Source: Pseudomonas sp. ML96
Lineage (GTDB): Bacteria > Pseudomonadota > Gammaproteobacteria > Pseudomonadales > Pseudomonadaceae
NCBI RefSeq assembly: GCF_000761545.1
Contig: NZ_JPMY01000004.1
Location: 21,166 to 85,165, forward strand
Length of the DNA: 64,000 nt
Direction of reading: 5' to 3'
Position numbers and translations under genes: made by a program. Below are positions 42,226 through 48,475 of this stretch, piece by piece. Every line of letters begins with the position of its first letter. Position 1 is the first letter of the stretch. The notes under the pieces were generated by a model. The model was given only the letters and a program-made list of their open reading frames with translations. It was not told where the DNA came from and searched no databases.

Positions 42226-42851
42226 GGGGCGTCCTTCCATTCGGCGAGCAGACGCCGACTGTCGCACACCCGGCCGAACAGGCCGCCCTCGACATCGACC
42301 ATGGCCAGGGCCGCGGCGTGCAGCTCGGGGTATCCCGAACCACAGGCATCGCTGACCAGGGTGCAGGCATAGCCCAGGTCGACCGCACTGCGCAGGGTCG
42401 AGGACACGCAGACTTCGGTGGTGACACCGCAGATGATCAGCTCGCTGATACCGCGATTGCGCAGCAGCAGCTCCAGGTCGGTGGCGGCGAAAGCGCTGTA
42501 GCCGGGCTTGTCGATCACCGGCTCGCCGGGCAGCGGCTGCAGTTCGTCGATCAGGTCGTGGCCGTATTCGCCGCGCACCAGCAGCTTGCCCAGCGGGCCC
42601 TGGCTGCCGATGGCAGCGCCGGCATTGAGCGCACGCAGGCGCTTGGGCTCGGGTAAATCGGATAGATCAGGGCGATGGCCTTCGCGGGTATGCAGCACCA
42701 GCAGGCCGCGCACGCGAGCGGCATCGAGCAAGGCCTGAATCGCCGGAATCGGCGCGCGCAGCAGGCCGATATCCAGCCCGGCCTGGTCGGCGTAGCCGCC
42801 CGGCGCGCAGAAGTCGCGCTGCATATCGATGACGATCAGCGCAGTACTCAC
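42222..42851 (-). CDS. Isochorismatase-fold cysteine hydrolase
   Basis: A 209-residue amidohydrolase of the isochorismatase superfamily with a complete Asp9-Lys115-Cys148 triad (VIDMQRDF, VIDKPGYSAF, GVTTEVCVSS). Relatives hydrolyse nicotinamide, N-carbamoylsarcosine, biuret, ureidoacrylate and guanylurea, that is, amides or ureido groups. Placement beside a creatininase-like gene and under a guanidine riboswitch favours a ureido- or guanyl-type substrate. It starts at a GTG overlapping the creatininase-like gene's stop (GTGA); the open frame further upstream is a shadow. Confidence 0.9.
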   Translation of the reverse strand: MSTALIVIDMQRDFCAPGGYADQAGLDIGLLRAPIPAIQALLDAARVRGLLVLHTREGHRPDLSDLPEPKRLRALNAGAAIGSQGPLGKLLVRGEYGHDLIDELQPLPGEPVIDKPGYSAFAATDLELLLRNRGISELIICGVTTEVCVSSTLRSAVDLGYACTLVSDACGSGYPELHAAALAMVDVEGGLFGRVCDSRRLLAEWKDAP

Positions 42852-43612
42852 AGGGCGAACTCCTTGCGCACCGCACTGGCGATGCCGCCGGCGATGTCGG
42901 CGGCCATCAGCGCGCCCTTCTCCGCCGTCGAGCCCTTGGCCGAGGACAGCACGCCGGATGGCGGCACCCACTCGGTGCGGCTCGGGTACATGTCGTAGGG
43001 CGGGAAGTCCGCCGGCGCCTCGTCGGGAATCAGGTCGAGACGCACCAGGTTCGGTAGGTAGTGCAGCATCAGCGAGGTCTCGATCACCGCCGCGTGTTCC
43101 AGGGCGAAACCGGGGAAGCCATCGGGGAACACATCGGCCAGAGTCTGCTCGGTGCAGAAGTCCCAGTGTTCCAGGCGCATCACCTGCAGCTTGCTGGTCG
43201 GGCCCAGCTCGCGGATGGCCAGCTCGATGCCCTCGGTGACGAACCACTGGTTCTCGTAGTGGCCGTCGACCAGCACCAGGCGGGTCACGCCGTGGCGGGC
43301 GAACTCGCGCACGGCATCGCGCACCAGGGCGATCAGGGTCTGCCCGTCGAGGCTGGTGGTGCCGCAGAAGTGGTTGCCGCCGCCGCACTTGGGCTGCGAC
43401 TTGTAGCCGTAGGACAGCGCCGGGGCGACCAGGCCGCCGACGCGCGCGGCGACGTCCTCGCAGATGGCGCTGGCGAGCAGCGCGTCGGTGCCCAGCGGCA
43501 GGTGCGGGCCATGCTGCTCGGTGGCGCCGCAGGGCAGGAACACCACCGGCGACAGTTCGCGCACGCGGCGCGCGTATTCGACCCAGCTGAGCTGGTCCAT
43601 GCGTACGGTCAT
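42848..43612 (-). CDS. Creatininase-family metal-dependent amidohydrolase
   Basis: A 254-residue protein close in pattern to Pseudomonas creatininase (creatinine to creatine). Metal ligands align as Glu32, His34, Asp43, His118 and Glu120 (ATEQHG, LGTDAL, DGHYEN), with YGYKSQPKCGGGNHF and GTTSLDG also shared. Trp150 and Glu172-His173 are kept, but the lid Trp that precedes Glu-His in creatininase (Trp174 there, from memory) is Phe169 here. A related but different cyclic amide or guanidine substrate is therefore plausible. Overlaps both neighbours by four bases. Confidence 0.9.
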   Translation of the reverse strand: MTVRMDQLSWVEYARRVRELSPVVFLPCGATEQHGPHLPLGTDALLASAICEDVAARVGGLVAPALSYGYKSQPKCGGGNHFCGTTSLDGQTLIALVRDAVREFARHGVTRLVLVDGHYENQWFVTEGIELAIRELGPTSKLQVMRLEHWDFCTEQTLADVFPDGFPGFALEHAAVIETSLMLHYLPNLVRLDLIPDEAPADFPPYDMYPSRTEWVPPSGVLSSAKGSTAEKGALMAADIAGGIASAVRKEFAL

Positions 43613-44484
43613 GACTTGGCCTCACAGAGAACGGAAGAAGAAGGTCGGCTCGGCCGCTCGGCGAGTAGCGCGGCGATCAGCACCAGGGCGCCGCCGCACC
43701 ATTCGCGCAGGCCCAGCTCGCGCTCGCCGAGCCAGGCGGCGGTGAGCACCGCCACCACCAGCTCGATCACCACCAGTACCGCGGCGCGGCTGGCCTCGAC
43801 ATGGCTGAAACCGTATTGCGCGGCGCCCATGGCCAGCAGCCAGAACACCCCGAACAGAGCGATCTGCGCCCACAGGCCGGGGCCGGCCGCTGGCAGCGCG
43901 GTGCCCTGCAGCAGGCAGAACAGGCCGCCGAGCAAGGCCGCACCGACGAAGGCCACCACCGCCTTGCTGGCCAGCGGCACGCGGTCGGCGGCGCGAGTCG
44001 CCAGGTTGTTGCAGGCGAAGGCCAAGCCGGCGGACAGCGCCAGCCAGTCGCTGGCGCCGAGTGGGCGGAAGGTCTCAGCGCTGATGCCAAGGGTCAGGGC
44101 GATGCCGAGCATGGCCAGCGCCAGGGCGCCGACGCGCACGGCGCTGAGCCGCTCGCCGAGCAGCAGCCAGCCGCCGAGCAGGCCCCACACCGGCGCCAGG
44201 TAGAACAGCAGCATGGCGCGCACCACGTCGCCTTCGGACAGCGCACCGACCAGCCCCGCGGTGGCCCAACCGCCGCACAGGCAGATCACCGTCAGGGCGC
44301 GGCGCTGCGGCCACCAGGCGGCGCGCTGGCGCCACAGCAGCGGCAGCGCCAGCAGGCACAGCAACCCATAGGTGTAGAGCACCACCGGCATGCCGCGCAG
44401 GCCCTGGCCGGCGAGGTGTTCCAGCGGCAGCCAGCCCAGACCCCAGAAGCTGGCGCCGAGCAGCAGGATCAGCTCAGGGCGCAT
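43609..44484 (-). CDS. EamA/DMT superfamily transporter
   Basis: A 291-residue membrane protein with ten predicted helices in two EamA repeats (about 5-135 and 145-280). It starts MRPELILLLGASFWGLGWLP, and the second half opens SDWLALSAGLAFACNNLATRA. DMT-superfamily carriers usually export metabolites; the small guanidinium exporters (Gdx) are distant members. A role exporting excess substrate or product is possible. The chosen start lies two bases beyond the stop of the dehydrogenase gene; nine upstream in-frame residues are ignored. Confidence 0.86.
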   Translation of the reverse strand: MRPELILLLGASFWGLGWLPLEHLAGQGLRGMPVVLYTYGLLCLLALPLLWRQRAAWWPQRRALTVICLCGGWATAGLVGALSEGDVVRAMLLFYLAPVWGLLGGWLLLGERLSAVRVGALALAMLGIALTLGISAETFRPLGASDWLALSAGLAFACNNLATRAADRVPLASKAVVAFVGAALLGGLFCLLQGTALPAAGPGLWAQIALFGVFWLLAMGAAQYGFSHVEASRAAVLVVIELVVAVLTAAWLGERELGLREWCGGALVLIAALLAERPSRPSSSVLCEAKS

Positions 44485-44485
44485 C

Positions 44486-45235
44486 TCAGCTGCCCATCCA
44501 GGCGCCGCCATTGGCGCCCAGGGTCTGGCCGTGGAAGAAGCTGGCCTCGGCCGAGACCAGGAAGCGCACGGCGGCGGCGATCTCCTCGGGACGACCGAGA
44601 CGCGCGGCGGGAATCGCCACCTCGCGGGCGACCATCTCCGCGCTCATGTGCTCCACCGAAACCATCGGCGTGTCCACCGGCCCCGGCGCCACCGCGTTGA
44701 TGCGGATGGCCGGGGCGAATTCGCGGGCCAGCGCCTTGGTCAGGCCGATCACCCCGGCCTTGGCCGTGCAGTAGGCGGCGTAGCGCTCGCGGCCGATCTG
44801 TCCCAGCTCCGAGGCGATGTTGACGATGCAGCCGTCGCCGCGTGCCTGCATGTGCGCCAGGGCGTGGCGGCAGCAGCGATACACCGCGTGCAGGTCGACG
44901 CCGAGCACGCGCGCCCAGTCTTCCTCGCTGGTATCGAGGAAGGGTTGTTCGAGGATGATCCCGGCGTTGTTGACCAGGATGTCCAGATCGCCCTCGGCGA
45001 GCACCCAACCGAACATGTCGGCGACCTGCTCGGGCGCCGCCACGTCGGCCTGCACCGCGTGCGCCTGACCGCCGTCGGCGCGGATCTGCGCGACCAGGGC
45101 GGCGGCGGCTTCGGGCTGATTCAGGTGGTTGATCCATACCGTCGCGCCGGCTTCGGCCAGCGCCAGGACGATGGCCCGGCCAATGCCCTGGGTGGCGCCG
45201 GTGACCAGTGCGGTCTTGTCTTGCAGCGGCTTCAT
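44486..45235 (-). CDS. Short-chain dehydrogenase/reductase 1
   Basis: A 249-residue classical SDR, FabG-like. The cofactor motif is TGATQGIG at about 12-19, NNAG is present, and catalytic Ser and Tyr-Lys lie in NIASELGQ and YCTAK. The C-terminus ends LGANGGAWMGS, as in 3-oxoacyl-type reductases. It likely oxidises or reduces a hydroxyl/keto group made by the upstream hydroxylase-like enzyme. Its ATG shares a base with the stop of the second dehydrogenase gene (TGATG), implying coupling. Confidence 0.9.
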   Translation of the reverse strand: MKPLQDKTALVTGATQGIGRAIVLALAEAGATVWINHLNQPEAAAALVAQIRADGGQAHAVQADVAAPEQVADMFGWVLAEGDLDILVNNAGIILEQPFLDTSEEDWARVLGVDLHAVYRCCRHALAHMQARGDGCIVNIASELGQIGRERYAAYCTAKAGVIGLTKALAREFAPAIRINAVAPGPVDTPMVSVEHMSAEMVAREVAIPAARLGRPEEIAAAVRFLVSAEASFFHGQTLGANGGAWMGS

Positions 45236-46014
45236 CAGTGCATGACCTCGCCATGGCTGACCGACAGCGCCTGCCCGGTGACGGGCGCGGCCAGCGGGCT
45301 GCCGAGGAACAGGAAGGTGCCGGCCAGGTCGGCCGGGGTGAGCAGTTCGGGCACCGCCTGGGCGGCGAGGATCAGCGCCAGCTCGTCGGCCTCGCTGCGG
45401 TCGTTGGCCTGGGCCATCACCGCCAGCGAGCGCATCGCCGCGTCGGTGCCGATCCAGCCCGGGCACACCGCGTTGACCCTGATCCGCCGCGGCCCCAGCT
45501 CCCAGGCCAGCGAACGGGTCAGGCCGATCACCGCGTGTTTGCTGGCGACATAGGCGGAGAAACCGGGCACGCCCTTGAGGCCCCAGATCGAGGCCTGGTT
45601 GATCACGCAGCTGCCGGCGCGCAGCTGGTGCTGCAGGGCGCGGGTCAGGCGCAGCATTGAGGCCACGTTGTTATCCAGCAGCGCCTGCCAGTGGGCGTCG
45701 GCCTCTGCGCCGCGCTCGGCCAACGGCGTGGCGTACTCGACACCGGCATTGTTGATCAGTACATCCAGCGGCAGCTCGCCACGGCGCTCGGCGTAGGCCG
45801 CCACGGCGGCACTGTCACCCAGCTCGACGCAGGCCCAGGCCACGTCGGCCAGCGGTGCCAGTTCGTCGGCCACCGCGGCCAGCGCCTCGGCGTTGCGATC
45901 GAGCAGTTCCAGGGTCGCGCCGGCTTCGGCGAAAGCCCGCGCCAGGCCGCGACCGATGCCGCTGGCGGCGCCGGTGAGCAGCACGCGTTTGCCGCGATAG
46001 TCGATCATCGTCAC
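45235..46014 (-). CDS. Short-chain dehydrogenase/reductase 2
   Basis: A 259-residue classical SDR with TGAASGIG, NNAG and catalytic YVASK. The loop after the fifth strand (INQASIWG) differs from the first dehydrogenase, so substrates probably differ. Two starts are possible: GTG at 46014, overlapping the desaturase stop, or ATG at 46008 giving MIDYRGKRVLLTGAASG. Two SDRs in tandem suggest successive oxidation steps on one carbon skeleton. Confidence 0.9.
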   Translation of the reverse strand: MTMIDYRGKRVLLTGAASGIGRGLARAFAEAGATLELLDRNAEALAAVADELAPLADVAWACVELGDSAAVAAYAERRGELPLDVLINNAGVEYATPLAERGAEADAHWQALLDNNVASMLRLTRALQHQLRAGSCVINQASIWGLKGVPGFSAYVASKHAVIGLTRSLAWELGPRRIRVNAVCPGWIGTDAAMRSLAVMAQANDRSEADELALILAAQAVPELLTPADLAGTFLFLGSPLAAPVTGQALSVSHGEVMH

Positions 46015-47036
46015 ACCGCCGTCAGGAAGGACACGCCCACCGCGCCGTAGAAGCCGTCGGCACGCTGCGCGCCGCTGGCCTCGACCACGCCGTAGTCGTC
46101 ATCGATGACCCGGCGCAGGCGGTGCTGGTGGAAGCTCTTGAACAGCAGGTGCATCGGCAGCACCTGGCCGTAGGCGTCGCCGTACAGCTCGTGGTGCAGC
46201 TTGCGCAGGCGGTACCAGGGCGCCACCGGCTTCTCGTGGTGGGCGTTGTGGTAGGCGAAGTTGAGCAGCAGCAGGTCGAGCACCGGCCAGCGCACCGAGA
46301 CCACGTTGCTGAAGGTGTTCATCTGCTCGTAGGGGCGGTCGCGCAGCTTGTCGTCGGGAATCTTGCCGCCGTCTTCGAGCACCGCGAAGGCGTCGTAGGT
46401 GTGCTGGTAGGCATCGGTGAAGCGCAGCACGGTGAGCATGATCGACCAGGCCACGAAGTAGAGGATCGCCGCCTTCAGCGACACCGCAGCGAACAGGCCG
46501 AACAGCACGCAGCGCAGCAGCAGGGTCAGTGCCACCTTGCGCCGGTTGGCGCGGTGCTTGTCGTTGGTCGTGATGAAGGGCAGCACGATCACGTACCAGT
46601 GCATGATCAGCTCCACCGCCGGCACGTAGACCCATTCGGCGGCCAGCACCAGCTTGCGCAGCCAGGCCGGGCATTGCTGGTTGAGGAACAGCTTGGTGTC
46701 GAAGGTGATCACGTCGGCGCGGTCGACGTGGTGGCGCATGTGCTTCTTGCGCAGGTCCTGGAAGCCGGCGTAGCAGCTGCCGCAGATCCAGCTGGCGACC
46801 TCGCCGGCCACTTCGTTGTGCTTGGGCTTGGCGAAGATGGTGCCGTGGGCGAATTCGTGGATCAGGTAGGCGGCGATGATCATCGCGTGGCCGAGCAGCA
46901 GAGTGCCGGCGGCGTTGAGCAGCCAGCTGTCGGCCAGCAGCAGGCCGATGCCGAGCGCGTAGCCGCCGAGGGCGTAGGCGATGGCCAGGCTGTTGGGCAG
47001 GCGGCCATCGGCGTAACGATAGAGCTGGGTAGACAT
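46011..47036 (-). CDS. Membrane di-iron desaturase/hydroxylase (fatty acid desaturase family)
   Basis: A 341-residue membrane enzyme with the three His boxes of the family: HEFAH at 60-64, HMRHH at 99-103 and HNAHH at 263-267. These eight His bind two irons that activate oxygen. Hydrophobic helices lie at about 17-60 and 135-205. The family includes fatty-acid desaturases, alkane hydroxylases and other C-H oxidising enzymes; nothing here specifies a fatty-acid substrate. In this operon it could hydroxylate or N-dealkylate a guanidino compound. Second gene of the operon. Confidence 0.87.
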   Translation of the reverse strand: MSTQLYRYADGRLPNSLAIAYALGGYALGIGLLLADSWLLNAAGTLLLGHAMIIAAYLIHEFAHGTIFAKPKHNEVAGEVASWICGSCYAGFQDLRKKHMRHHVDRADVITFDTKLFLNQQCPAWLRKLVLAAEWVYVPAVELIMHWYVIVLPFITTNDKHRANRRKVALTLLLRCVLFGLFAAVSLKAAILYFVAWSIMLTVLRFTDAYQHTYDAFAVLEDGGKIPDDKLRDRPYEQMNTFSNVVSVRWPVLDLLLLNFAYHNAHHEKPVAPWYRLRKLHHELYGDAYGQVLPMHLLFKSFHQHRLRRVIDDDYGVVEASGAQRADGFYGAVGVSFLTAV

Positions 47037-47082
47037 GGAAGCCTCCGCAGGCGGCGGCGCGGGGCGCCGCCGACGCTGGTGG

Positions 47083-48090
47083 TTACTTGGCCAGAGCCTC
47101 GACGAACTGGGCGTCGAAGGTGGTGGCGAAGTCGGGGATGGCGGCGATCTGGCCGTTGTCCTTGAGCAGCTTGCCGATCACCGCGCCGCTGCCGAAGAAC
47201 GAGCTGGTGGCCTCGGACTGCTCGAAGTTCTTGCCCATCTCGGCCAGCGGGATGTTGTACACGCCGCTCATCTGCTCCTTGGCTTCCGCGGCGGTGACGC
47301 CGAGCACCTTGCCGATGATGGTCGCCGCCTCGTCCGGGTGGCTCTGCATGTAGGCCAGGCCGTCCAGGTAGCCCTGCATCAGCGCCTTGATCGCCGCCGG
47401 GCGCTTGGCGATGACCTTGTCGTCGAACACCAGCACGTCGGTGATCAGGCCGGGAGCGTCCTTGGAGGAGTACACGACGTGGAACTTGTCGCCGGGCATG
47501 CCGAGGATCTGCGACACGTTGGGCTCATAGGTCACGCCGACCGGCAGGCTGCCGCTGGCCATGGCGCCGGGGATGCCCTCGGGGGTCATGTTGACCGGGC
47601 TGATATCCTTCTCCGACAGGCCGTTGCTCTTCAGCGCGTAGGCCAGCAGGAAGTCGGACGGCGACAGCGGGTTGAAGCCGACCTTCTTGCCCTTGAAGTC
47701 GGCCACCGAGGTGATCGACTTGTCGGCGACGATGGCGTCACCGCCGTTGGAGAAGTCGATGGGCATCACCACCTTGTGCGCCAGGCCCTTGGCCACGCCG
47801 CCGACGACCTGGTCGTAGGTCAGCATGCCGCCATCGAGGGCGCTGCCGGCCATGGCCGAGGGGATCAGTGCCGGGTCGTTGAAGAACTGCAGCTCGACCT
47901 TGAGGTCGTGGGCCTTGTACAGGTCGAGGGCATCGGCGACGTAGAACGGCGCGTAACCGGCCCAGACCACGGTACCGATCTTCATCTGTTCGACGGCTTG
48001 GGCGGAGAACGGCAGGACCGCGGCGAAGGTGGCGAAACAGGCACCGAACAGGGTCTTGCGCAGCGAACGCGGGGACAGCGAAAGGCTCAT
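47083..48090 (-). CDS. NMT1/SsuA-type ABC transporter substrate-binding protein
   Basis: A 335-residue periplasmic binding protein. A long signal peptide ends near PFSAQA; the mature part opens VEQMKIGTVVWAGYAPFYVADAL, the NMT1/TauA fold used for nitrate, sulfonates, thiamine precursors and other small solutes. It is the first gene of the eleven-gene operon and directly follows the riboswitch leader, with AGGAG nine bases before the ATG at 48090. The frame open upstream runs through the riboswitch and is not coding. It should deliver the ligand to the permease and ATPase at the far end. Confidence 0.92.
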   Translation of the reverse strand: MSLSLSPRSLRKTLFGACFATFAAVLPFSAQAVEQMKIGTVVWAGYAPFYVADALDLYKAHDLKVELQFFNDPALIPSAMAGSALDGGMLTYDQVVGGVAKGLAHKVVMPIDFSNGGDAIVADKSITSVADFKGKKVGFNPLSPSDFLLAYALKSNGLSEKDISPVNMTPEGIPGAMASGSLPVGVTYEPNVSQILGMPGDKFHVVYSSKDAPGLITDVLVFDDKVIAKRPAAIKALMQGYLDGLAYMQSHPDEAATIIGKVLGVTAAEAKEQMSGVYNIPLAEMGKNFEQSEATSSFFGSGAVIGKLLKDNGQIAAIPDFATTFDAQFVEALAK

Positions 48091-48121
48091 GGCATTGCTC
48101 CTACACGTTGGAAATCGGGCA

Positions 48122-48143
48122 CGGGATGACGTCACGTCTCCCG
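48122..48143 (-). promoter_or_regulatory. Anti-aptamer hairpin of the riboswitch
   Basis: On the minus strand CGGGA-GACG pairs with CGTC-A-TCCCG around loop TGA, nine base pairs with one bulged A. Its 5' arm uses the CCCGGGAGA end of the aptamer, so the two structures exclude each other. No T-run follows, so it is not an obvious intrinsic terminator. The ribosome-binding AGGAG lies about 20 bases downstream. Confidence 0.6.
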
Positions 48144-48228
48144 GGCTTTTCTCCCGCCGTGTAGCCCTGATCCTTAGGGCCGGAAAACTCTCGGACCAGC
48201 CATCCACTACTGTGGACCGGAACCCTAG
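48137..48228 (-). promoter_or_regulatory. Guanidine-I (ykkC subtype 1) riboswitch aptamer
   Basis: Read on the minus strand, the conserved blocks of the ykkC motif appear in order: CTAGGGTTCCG, a variable hairpin (GTCCAC...GTGGAT), CTGGTCCGAGAG, a second hairpin (GGCCCT...AGGGCT), then ACACGGCGGGAGAAAAGCC and CGGGAGA. These match the guanidine-I consensus as I remember it. It lies 47 bases before the first gene of the operon on the same strand. Guanidine-I riboswitches turn genes on when guanidinium binds. The ppGpp, PRPP and ADP-binding ykkC subtypes differ at a few positions and should be excluded by a covariance search. Confidence 0.85.
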
Positions 48229-48475
48229 TTCGCCTCTGGTGCAGCTCCAATGTGCCAAGCGTCATGAGCGCCAGCCGACTGCAGCCGGCGCGGGTGACTC
48301 ATCCCGTTCGAGGGGGATTTTGCAAGTCCGGTGCCAGGCCGCCGCACAGGCATGGCAATCGCTCAGAAAACCACCAGCTTTCAGTGACTTGCGAGTTCTG
48401 CCCGGATTGCACGCAAGGCTCTGCGGCGGCCCCTGACCAGGCACTGGCGCACCATGGGCTGGCAGGCGCCTGCTT
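48229..48475. other. Gene-free leader/promoter region upstream of the riboswitch
   Basis: No convincing gene is present between the riboswitch and the diguanylate cyclase stop. The operon promoter must lie here. TTGGCAC at about 48254-48260 (minus strand) resembles a sigma-54 -24 element, but the matching GC is one base too close. CACTGAAAG occurs twice on the minus strand (near 48386 and 48481) without an obvious role. Confidence 0.5.

Noticed and set aside
42222..43612. Complete known creatinine pathway through creatine or N-methylhydantoin
   Set aside because: No creatinase, creatinine deiminase, N-methylhydantoinase or sarcosine oxidase gene is present, and the creatininase homologue has an altered lid residue.
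39019..48228. Urea-carboxylase type guanidine degradation
   Set aside because: No guanidine/urea carboxylase, carboxyguanidine deiminase or allophanate hydrolase genes are in the operon or window.
48236..48265. Sigma-54 promoter before the riboswitch (TTGGCAC then GC)
   Set aside because: The GG and GC are 11 rather than 12 bases apart, and sigma-54 promoters tolerate little change in that spacing.
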